Shown here: piece by piece, positions 54,170-61,368 of the stretch | Layout: every line of letters begins with the position of its first letter | Numbering within the stretch: position 1 is the first letter of the stretch | Position numbers and translations under genes: made by a program | Assembly: GCF_026241755.1 (NCBI RefSeq) | Contig: NZ_JAPJDA010000002.1 | Location: forward strand, 124,001 to 188,000 | Source of the DNA: Salinimicrobium profundisediminis | Lineage (GTDB): Bacteria > Bacteroidota > Bacteroidia > Flavobacteriales > Flavobacteriaceae | Length of the DNA: 64,000 nt | Direction: 5' to 3' | Notes under the pieces: model-generated | What the model saw: the letters and a program-made list of their open reading frames with translations, nothing else | Databases searched by the model: none | Told to the model about the DNA's origin: nothing

Positions 54170-54217
54170 ACCTACTGGTTTTCAATTACATTTATTACCT
54201 CCCTTATTGGAATTTTA

Positions 54218-55669
54218 ATGCTCAACGATCTCCAGTTAAACAGTATTTTAGAAGACTTTGATGTTGCTTATTGGAAAATCAATGTCTTCTCGAAAAAGAT
54301 TTCCTGGTCTCCTCACTTCAATCATCTGGTAGGAGATCCAGATACAGGAGGTGACCATTTTGAGTACTTTCTCAATAACATTCTACACAAAGATTACCGG
54401 TATGACTTCAGGGAGCATTTTGAAGATCTTACCACTCATTCTAAACCCTTTAATGCTGAAGTCCGCATCAAGCTGGAGAACGGAAAATACCGGTGGTTCG
54501 AATGCAGAAATTTAAAAGGTAAAGAAGGTGCTTTTGGTGATACAGCCATACTCATGTTTGTGAACATTCACCAGGCAAAGAGAGACGAATACACCATTGA
54601 AGAGAATTTCTTCTACTATCACGAAACTGCTGAAATGACCTCTACGGGTGGCTGGTATTACGATGTGACTTCGGGCGCTGTGTACTGGGATAATGTAACG
54701 AAAAAGATTTTAGATTGCCCTTTAGATCATGAGCCAAAGCCCGAAGATAAAATGCGTTTCTATGCCGAAGATCACCGGGAAAAAGTGACAGACATGTTCC
54801 ATAAATGTTCAAAATACGGGATCCCTTTCAAGGTAGAGATAAAAATGCGTACCCTTCACAACAGGGAGTTCTGGGTGAGGGCCACTGGCAAGCCGGTTTA
54901 CAATAACGACCAGGAAATTATTGGGATTCGGGGTGTCTTCCAGGATATAGATGAGCAGAAGACCAACGAATTGAACCTGCAAAATTCCCTGGATATTATA
55001 GCATCCCAAAATTCCAGATTATTCAATTTTGCACATATTGTATCTCACCAGCTACGCTGCCATAGCAGTAATTTAAACCTCATCTCCCAACTTCTTGAAG
55101 AGTCAAAATCTGTTGAAGATAAGCTTGACCTGCTTATCAATGTAAATGACATTTCAAAAAATCTCGAAAAAGCCATTGTTGAGCTCAATACAATAGTTAC
55201 AAAACAGAACAACCTTAAAAAAGAACGCCGGGTGGTGAAATTTAAAGATGCTCTAGATGTAGTTATCGCCTCTGCACATTCTCTTATCAAGAGAGAAAAT
55301 GCGGAGATCATCGCCGAATTTAATCAGTTGAACGAAATAAATTACATTTCGGAATATCTGGAAAGTATTTTGCTAAATTTGATCACCAATGCCATAAAGT
55401 ACAGGTTCGAAGGCAGAAAACCAGTGATCTTTATCCAGACCTACAAAGAGAATGGAGAAAACATTCTTGAGATAAGCGACAACGGGATGGGTATTGATCT
55501 TGATGAGCACGGGGATAAAATGTTTGGCATGTACAAAACCTTCCACCGGCATCCCGAAGCAAACGGAATAGGCTTATTTATTACCAAAAATCAGGTGGAA
55601 ACCATGGGAGGAAAAATTTCTGTGACCAGTACAGTGAACATTGGCACCACTTTTAAAATTACTCTCTAA
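54218..55669 (+). CDS. PAS-domain sensor histidine kinase
   Basis: A 483-aa soluble kinase with no membrane segment. Two PAS domains (about residues 10-120 and 135-255; WKINVFSKKISWSPHFNHL and WYYDVTSGAVYW, each ending in a PAC-like FVNIHQAK or GVFQDIDEQ). The dimerisation helix holds H277 in FAHIVSHQLRCHSSNL. The HATPase domain has LNLITNAIKYRF, ISDNGMGIDL and GIGLFITKNQVE. It is 4 bp from the response regulator, so the two form a two-component pair. The signal is unknown and probably cytoplasmic. Confidence 0.93.
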   Translation: MLNDLQLNSILEDFDVAYWKINVFSKKISWSPHFNHLVGDPDTGGDHFEYFLNNILHKDYRYDFREHFEDLTTHSKPFNAEVRIKLENGKYRWFECRNLKGKEGAFGDTAILMFVNIHQAKRDEYTIEENFFYYHETAEMTSTGGWYYDVTSGAVYWDNVTKKILDCPLDHEPKPEDKMRFYAEDHREKVTDMFHKCSKYGIPFKVEIKMRTLHNREFWVRATGKPVYNNDQEIIGIRGVFQDIDEQKTNELNLQNSLDIIASQNSRLFNFAHIVSHQLRCHSSNLNLISQLLEESKSVEDKLDLLINVNDISKNLEKAIVELNTIVTKQNNLKKERRVVKFKDALDVVIASAHSLIKRENAEIIAEFNQLNEINYISEYLESILLNLITNAIKYRFEGRKPVIFIQTYKENGENILEISDNGMGIDLDEHGDKMFGMYKTFHRHPEANGIGLFITKNQVETMGGKISVTSTVNIGTTFKITL

Positions 55670-55673
55670 TTCT

Positions 55674-56087
55674 ATGGATCATCCAATAGAACTTGCCTGT
55701 ATCATTGACGATGACAGGATCTATGTTAACCTGGTAAAGAAGATCATCGAGATCAAAAAGCTTTCCCAAAACCTTATCATCTTCAAAAATGGCAAAGAAG
55801 CGCTTGATTACTTTAAAGCTATTCTCGGGAACATAAGTGAAAACAGGCTGCCCGATATCATTTTTCTAGATCTCAATATGCCGGTGATGGACGGCTGGGA
55901 ATTTCTTAGTGAATTTGTAAAGATCAAGAATAACTTCAATAAGAAGATAACGCTGTATGTAGTAAGTTCTTCAATAGATCCCAGGGACCTGCAAAGGGCT
56001 AAATCCTTTAACCTGGTTACAGATTACCTGATCAAGCCCATAGAGCTAAAACAATTTGAGAAGATCTTTGATCAGGACGTCGCTTAA
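55674..56087 (+). CDS. Single-domain response regulator
   Basis: A 137-aa receiver domain without an output domain. The acidic pocket is IDDD at 11-14, the phospho-acceptor D66 in IIFLDLNMPVMDG, the Thr/Ser switch SSS near 105 and K in IKPI. It resembles CheY/Spo0F-like receivers that relay phosphate or bind a target. The ATG at 55674 is chosen from family length. Its stop overlaps lspA on the other strand by 4 nt. Confidence 0.92.
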   Translation: MDHPIELACIIDDDRIYVNLVKKIIEIKKLSQNLIIFKNGKEALDYFKAILGNISENRLPDIIFLDLNMPVMDGWEFLSEFVKIKNNFNKKITLYVVSSSIDPRDLQRAKSFNLVTDYLIKPIELKQFEKIFDQDVA

Positions 56088-56719
56088 TTAACGGTTTCTT
56101 TAGACTGTTCCTGCTCTTTTTTATCCTGCGGAAAAACCTTCTTGTTAAAGATGATCAATAGGAAAAAACCTACAGTAATGGCAGAGTCGGCGATGTTGAA
56201 TACAGGCTCAAAAAAGGTAAAATACTCACCTCCCCATATTGGAAGCCACTCGGGCAGGTAACCAGACCATAAAGGGAAATACAGCATATCTACAACATGG
56301 CCGTACAACATAGGAGCATAACCTCCCGCTTCGGGCATAAAATCGGCTACCTGATTGTAGCTGTGCTCGAAGATCACTCCATAAAAAACTGAATCTATAA
56401 TATTACCCACGGCCCCTGCAAAGATCAAAGCTATGGCAGTGATAAGCGTCCTTGATCCATTTTTTCTCACCGAATCCCATAACCAGTAGCCAATAAAGGG
56501 CACCGCAATTAACCGGAAGGTGGTAAGCAGTAATTTCCCGTACTCGCCGGGAATCTGGGCGCCCCACGCCATACCTTTATTCTCCACAAAAAGAATCCTG
56601 AACCAGTCAAAAACCCTTATTTCATCTCCCAACATAAAGTGGGTTTTAATATAGAATTTTGAAACCTGATCAATTAAGAGGATCACAACTATAAGGGCAG
56701 AAGCTTGTTTTAAGGACAT
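56084..56719 (-). CDS. lspA: Lipoprotein signal peptidase (signal peptidase II)
   Basis: A 211-aa inner-membrane aspartyl protease that removes the signal peptide from prolipoproteins. Four membrane helices. The catalytic aspartates lie in VGNIIDSVFYG and FNIADSAITVG. It is about 45 residues longer than the E. coli enzyme because of an insertion before the last Asp motif (VADFMPEAGGYAPM and following), which is usual in Bacteroidota. It serves the many lipoproteins predicted in this window. Confidence 0.95.
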   Translation of the reverse strand: MSLKQASALIVVILLIDQVSKFYIKTHFMLGDEIRVFDWFRILFVENKGMAWGAQIPGEYGKLLLTTFRLIAVPFIGYWLWDSVRKNGSRTLITAIALIFAGAVGNIIDSVFYGVIFEHSYNQVADFMPEAGGYAPMLYGHVVDMLYFPLWSGYLPEWLPIWGGEYFTFFEPVFNIADSAITVGFFLLIIFNKKVFPQDKKEQEQSKETVN

Positions 56720-56753
56720 TGAAAGTTTTTTAAGCGGAGTAAAAATACTAATA

Positions 56754-57374
56754 TTATTTAGTTTCAGTAAGCTTTATATCCCCGTTAATACTGGTTAATA
56801 CCATATTGTGAACTCCATCGGGAACTTGTGGTACATTCACAGTGCCATGCCTTGTTTTCGCCTCCACATTCACCTTGCTCACCGTTCCCAGGATGTTACC
56901 GTCATAAGTATTGATCACTGCTTCCCCGCTGAAGTCGCTAAGGTAACAGGAGCCATTCTTCAGCTCAATAAATACCGACTTATACCTGCCCGAAAGATAG
57001 ACACTGGCTGTGTTAGAATTTATCTGCAGCAGCATACCTTCAGGTATTTCAAGGTCAACTTCCATAGAAAAAACTTTATGGGCACTCAATTTGTCATAAC
57101 CACTCTGCAAAATTTTCATGTAGCGGGAGCTCAAAAGAAGAGTATTGCCTTCAAGTTTGGTGTCGAGACTAATCTGGTTGAAGTATTCTCCTTCGGTTTT
57201 GGTCTTAATCTGGATCTCTTCTCTAGTGCTTGCTTTAATATTGATCCTGTAAATCTCGTCACTGGACAAAACGATTTTGTCAAGGTGAGCTGAAGCTAAA
57301 ACATCCTGCGTCACCTTCTGCGCACTTGCCGAAAGAGATAATATGAAGAGGAAAATAACGAGATATGATTTCAT
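56754..57374 (-). CDS. DUF4097-like secreted beta-helix protein
   Basis: A 206-aa exported protein (signal MKSYLVIFLFILSLSASAQK). The mature part repeats short strands of the type LLQINSNTASVYLSGRYKSVFIELKNGSCYLSDFSG and TYDGNILGTVSKVNVEAKTRHGTVNVP, the pattern of DUF4097 putative adhesins, which form a parallel beta fold. Function unknown. The promoter probably lies in the dksA-like terminator upstream: TAGGTTTG at 57400-57407 is an exact -7 match. Confidence 0.8.
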   Translation of the reverse strand: MKSYLVIFLFILSLSASAQKVTQDVLASAHLDKIVLSSDEIYRINIKASTREEIQIKTKTEGEYFNQISLDTKLEGNTLLLSSRYMKILQSGYDKLSAHKVFSMEVDLEIPEGMLLQINSNTASVYLSGRYKSVFIELKNGSCYLSDFSGEAVINTYDGNILGTVSKVNVEAKTRHGTVNVPQVPDGVHNMVLTSINGDIKLTETK

Positions 57375-57389
57375 AGCGGGAAAAAAACA

Positions 57390-57424
57390 AAAAACGCTCC
57401 AAACCTAACGGCAGGAGCGTTTTT
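57390..57424 (-). terminator. Terminator of the ileS/dksA-like operon, with an embedded -7 box
   Basis: AAAAACGCTCC (57390-57400) pairs with GGAGCGTTTTT (57414-57424). On the minus strand the 13-nt loop contains most of TAGGTTTG (57407-57400), an exact match to the Bacteroidota -7 element for the next gene. Confidence 0.8.
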
Positions 57425-57446
57425 TATCATGAGATAACATCACAGT

Positions 57447-57830
57447 TTATCGCTGCATGTTTTTTGCCTCAATACTAAGGGTAGCATGAGGAACCAGTTT
57501 TAATCGCTCTTTAGCAATTAACTTCCCGGTAACTCTGCAAATTCCGTAGGTTTTGCTCTCAATGCGCACAAGGGCATTCTTCAGGTCACGAATAAATTTT
57601 TCCTGGCGAATAGCCAGCTGCGAGTTAGCCTCTTTACTCATTGTTTCACTGCCTTCTTCAAAAGCCTTGAACGTGGGAGAGGTGTCATCTGTACCATTGT
57701 TCCCGTCGTTCATGTAGGCGCTCTTGTAAAGTTCCAGCTGCTCCTTTGCCTTCTCAATTTTGGCAAGGATCAATGTCCTGAATTCCGCCAGCTCTGCATC
57801 GCTGTAGCGTTCTTTTACTTCTGTTGACAT
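57447..57830 (-). CDS. DksA/TraR-like protein with degenerate zinc finger
   Basis: A 127-aa protein with the DksA coiled-coil region (KIEKAKEQLELYKSAYMND, with acidic turn DGNNGTDDTSP) and the finger segment YGICRVTGKLIAKERLKLVPHATLSIEAK. Canonical DksA has four cysteines there; only the first remains, with T replacing the second and none in the C-terminal half. DksA binds RNA polymerase with ppGpp at rRNA and stress promoters. Zinc binding is unlikely here, but a fold without zinc is possible, as in cysteine-poor DksA relatives. It lies 5 bp after ileS. Confidence 0.88.
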   Translation of the reverse strand: MSTEVKERYSDAELAEFRTLILAKIEKAKEQLELYKSAYMNDGNNGTDDTSPTFKAFEEGSETMSKEANSQLAIRQEKFIRDLKNALVRIESKTYGICRVTGKLIAKERLKLVPHATLSIEAKNMQR

Positions 57831-57835
57831 AGTTC

Positions 57836-60800
57836 TTAATGTTTTTTAATTAACAACCTTGTGGTCACTTCATCAAAAGAAACTTCCAGTCCGTTGTTCA
57901 CTTCTTCTGCTAAGTCGAGATTTGCAGTGAGGGTTTCGGTTTTAATATATTGAATATTTTGTTGAACAGCATCCTCGACAGTGCCGTCCTTTTGTAGGGT
58001 CACATCTATTTTATCTGTCACTTCAAAGCCAGAATCCTTACGCATGTTTTGAATGCGGTTCACCAGCTCTCTAGCAATCCCCTCTTTCTTGAGTTCATCA
58101 GAAATGGTGATATCTAAAGCAACAGTAATATTTCCAGAGTTGGCTACTAACCAGCCCTCAATATCCTGGGAGGTTATTTCTACATCTCCGCTTTCTAATG
58201 TAAGCGAATTCCCGTTAATATCAACTTCAATTTTTCCGTCGCGCTCAATTTTTTTGATGTCTTCTGCGGAAAAACTATTGATCTTAGCCGCCACCTGCTT
58301 CATGTCTTTTCCAAAACGGGGGCCCAGAACTTTAAAATTAGGCTTGATTTGCTTTACCAAAATGCCCGAAGCATCATCAATAAGCTCAAGCTCCTTCACA
58401 TTCACTTCAGATTTGATGAGCTCAGCCACTGCCGCAATTTCCTTTCTTTGCTGCTCATCCAGAATAGGGATCATTACTCGCTGCAAAGGCTGGCGCACTT
58501 TGATCATCTCTTTTTTCCGAAGCGAAAGTACAAGCGAAGAGATGGTTTGCGCTTTTTGCATTTGACGCTCCAGCTCCTTATTCACATAACTGTGATCTAC
58601 CTCGGGGAAATTCGCTAAATGTACCGACTCAAAACTCTCCTTCTGAGTGGCTTTTTCAAGATCTTTGTACAACCTGTCCATAAAGAAAGGCGCCACGGGA
58701 GCTCCCAGCTTGGCTACGGTCTCAAGGCAGGTGTAAAGCGTTTGGTAAGCTGAGATTTTATCGGTACCATATTCACCTTTCCAGAATCTTCTTCGGCACA
58801 ATCTCACATACCAGTTACTCAAATTCTCCTGTACAAATTCTGAAATTGCCCTTGTAGCCCGTGTAGGCTCATAATCGGCATAGAATTTATCAACATTCTC
58901 AACGAGCGTGTGCAATTCTGAAAGTATCCAGCGGTCTATTTCTGGTCTTTCCTCCAATGGCACATCGGCTTCGGAATAAGTGAAATTATCAATATTTGCG
59001 TACAAACTAAAGAAAGAGTACGTATTGTAGAGGGTTCCGAAGAATTTACGCCTTACTTCTGAAATTCCTTCAATATCAAATTTTAAGTTGTCCCATGGGT
59101 TGGCATTAGAGATCATGTACCAACGGGTGGCATCGGGCCCAAAGGCAGCAAGGGTTTCAAAAGGATCTACGGCATTACCAAGACGCTTGGACATTTTTTG
59201 CCCGTTCTTATCGAGTACAAGTCCGTTAGAAACCACATTTTTATAAGCCACATCATCAAAGGTCATGGTCGCTATAGCGTGCAGCGTATAGAACCAGCCC
59301 CTGGTCTGGTCAACACCTTCAGCTATAAAATCGGCTTTACGCCAGGTTTTTTCAACTTTTTCGGCATTTTCAAAAGGATAATGCCACTGCGAATAAGGCA
59401 TAGAACCTGAATCGAACCACACGTCGATAAGATCGGCTTCGCGCTTCATTGGTTTTCCTGAACCTGATACCAGTACAATCCCATCAACCACATTTTTATG
59501 CAGGTCGACTTTGTCATAGTTGTCATCGCTAAAATCTCCAGGCTGGAAGCTTTCAAAAAGATCGGCTTCCATAAACCCGGCCTCTACGGCCCTGCTCATT
59601 TCCTGCTTCAGCTCTTCAATAGATCCTATGATCTTTTCTTCTTTCCCGTCTTCAGTCCTCCAGATAGGTAGCGGGATCCCCCAATATCTGGATCTTGAAA
59701 GGTTCCAATCATTAGCGTTGGCAAGCCAGTTTCCAAAACGGCCTTCGCCGGTAGATTTTGGCTTCCAGTTTATTTCTTTGTTCAGTTCATGCATCCGGTC
59801 TTTGACCTCTGTGATCTTGATGAACCAGGAATCAAGCGGATAATATAAAATAGGCTTATCGGTTCTCCAGCAGTTAGGATAACTGTGAAGATATTTCTCA
59901 ACTTTAAAAGCCCTGTTCTCTTCTTTTAATTTGATGGCGATCTCTACATCCACCGACTTTTCGGGGGCCTCACCATCATTGTAATATTCGTTCTTGACGT
60001 ATTTTCCTCCAAACTCCTTTAACTCGGGCCTGAATTTTCCCTGTAGATCTACCAGCGGAACAAGATTGTCATTCTCGTCTTTTACGAGCATTGGCGGCAC
60101 CTCAGGGTTTGCCTGCTTTGCAACCATAGCATCATCGGCACCAAAAGTTGGGGCAGTGTGAACAATTCCGGTACCGTCTTCGGTGGTAACAAAATCCCCA
60201 AGAATAATCCGGAAAGCATTTTCGGGATGTTCATACGGCTGCGCATAAGGCATCAACTGCTCATACCTGCTTTCTGAAATTTCCTTACCGGTGAAAGACT
60301 TACCTGTCAAAAATGGGATTTTCTTATCCCCTTCTTTGTAAGCCTGCAAAGCCTCTTCAGAATCCACTTTTTGGAACTTCTTATCGAACTGCTTTTCGGC
60401 CAGGTCTTTTGCAACTATAACTGTAATAGGTTCAAAAGTGTACTGGTTATAAGTTTTAACCGTCACATATTCTATCCTGGGGCCAACTGTGAGGGCAGTG
60501 TTAGATGGGAGCGTCCAAGGAGTGGTGGTCCAGGCAATAAAAAATACTTCCCCTTCAATTTCTGAAAGAAAATCGGGAAGCGTTTCCTTCTTCGCCTTAA
60601 ACATAGCAGTAACCGTGGTATCGGTCACATCCTGATAAGTACCGGGTTGGTTGAGCTCGTGTGAACTAAGGCCTGTTCCCGCTTTTGGGGAATAGGGTTG
60701 TATGGTATAGCCCTTGTAAATAAGGCCTTTTTTATAGATCTGGGAAAGCAGCCACCAAACGGTCTCCATGTATTTGGACTTGTAGGTAATATATGGATCA

Positions 60801-61243
60801 TCCATATCTACCCAGTACCCCATTTTTTCAGTAAGGTCGTTCCACACATCGGTATAACGCATCACGGCATTTTTACACGCCTCGTTATATTCCTCTACAC
60901 TTATCTTCTTCCCAATATCTTCTTTGGTGATGCCCAGCTCCTTCTCAACACCAAGTTCTATAGGCAGGCCGTGGGTATCCCAACCGGCTTTTCGCTTTAC
61001 CTGGTAACCTTTTTGGGTTTTGAACCTGCAAAAAATATCTTTAATGGCACGCGCCATGACATGGTGAATTCCGGGTAGACCGTTTGCTGAAGGTGGCCCT
61101 TCAAAAAAGATAAACGGCTCTTCTCCATCTCTTGAAGTTATACTCTTCTCAAAAATGTCATTTTCCTTCCAGAATTGCAGAATTTCTTCGGCCACTTTTG
61201 GCAGGTCAAGTCCTTTATATTCAGGGAACTTTGCGCTCATCAT
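57836..61243 (-). CDS. ileS: Isoleucyl-tRNA synthetase, type 2
   Basis: A 1135-aa class I synthetase. The nucleotide-binding motif is PSANGLPGIHHVMARAIKD: G58-I-H60-H61 in place of HxGH. The KMSKS motif is GQKMSKRLGN and the editing domain lies near residues 190-400 (AWTTTPWTLPSNTALTVGP; HTAPTFGADD). Long eukaryote-like IleRS2 enzymes tolerate mupirocin, and the swapped GxHH form is known for very strong resistance. The first of two adjacent ATGs is taken as the start. The dksA-like gene follows after 5 bp. Confidence 0.97.
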   Translation of the reverse strand: MMSAKFPEYKGLDLPKVAEEILQFWKENDIFEKSITSRDGEEPFIFFEGPPSANGLPGIHHVMARAIKDIFCRFKTQKGYQVKRKAGWDTHGLPIELGVEKELGITKEDIGKKISVEEYNEACKNAVMRYTDVWNDLTEKMGYWVDMDDPYITYKSKYMETVWWLLSQIYKKGLIYKGYTIQPYSPKAGTGLSSHELNQPGTYQDVTDTTVTAMFKAKKETLPDFLSEIEGEVFFIAWTTTPWTLPSNTALTVGPRIEYVTVKTYNQYTFEPITVIVAKDLAEKQFDKKFQKVDSEEALQAYKEGDKKIPFLTGKSFTGKEISESRYEQLMPYAQPYEHPENAFRIILGDFVTTEDGTGIVHTAPTFGADDAMVAKQANPEVPPMLVKDENDNLVPLVDLQGKFRPELKEFGGKYVKNEYYNDGEAPEKSVDVEIAIKLKEENRAFKVEKYLHSYPNCWRTDKPILYYPLDSWFIKITEVKDRMHELNKEINWKPKSTGEGRFGNWLANANDWNLSRSRYWGIPLPIWRTEDGKEEKIIGSIEELKQEMSRAVEAGFMEADLFESFQPGDFSDDNYDKVDLHKNVVDGIVLVSGSGKPMKREADLIDVWFDSGSMPYSQWHYPFENAEKVEKTWRKADFIAEGVDQTRGWFYTLHAIATMTFDDVAYKNVVSNGLVLDKNGQKMSKRLGNAVDPFETLAAFGPDATRWYMISNANPWDNLKFDIEGISEVRRKFFGTLYNTYSFFSLYANIDNFTYSEADVPLEERPEIDRWILSELHTLVENVDKFYADYEPTRATRAISEFVQENLSNWYVRLCRRRFWKGEYGTDKISAYQTLYTCLETVAKLGAPVAPFFMDRLYKDLEKATQKESFESVHLANFPEVDHSYVNKELERQMQKAQTISSLVLSLRKKEMIKVRQPLQRVMIPILDEQQRKEIAAVAELIKSEVNVKELELIDDASGILVKQIKPNFKVLGPRFGKDMKQVAAKINSFSAEDIKKIERDGKIEVDINGNSLTLESGDVEITSQDIEGWLVANSGNITVALDITISDELKKEGIARELVNRIQNMRKDSGFEVTDKIDVTLQKDGTVEDAVQQNIQYIKTETLTANLDLAEEVNNGLEVSFDEVTTRLLIKKH
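61152..61164. repeat. AAAATGNCATTTT palindrome, copy 12 (N=T)
   Basis: Inside ileS near its 5' end (FWKENDIFEK); flank CTCTCAAAAATG resembles the intergenic copies 2 and 3. Confidence 0.6.
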
Positions 61244-61368
61244 CTTGTTCTTTCAAAATAGTTGCGCGAAAATAATGATTTTTAGTAAATCGAGTGGTTT
61301 AAAATAGGAAAACCTGAAGACGAGCTGATTTTTGTCAGTTCTAAATTATTTAAAATCTGAAGCTTATA

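Noticed and set aside
54809-55311. Minus-strand ORFs inside the histidine kinase gene, and similar antisense ORFs in metG, ileS and the TonB receptor genes
   Set aside because: They are shadows of well-supported genes, with no family features of their own.
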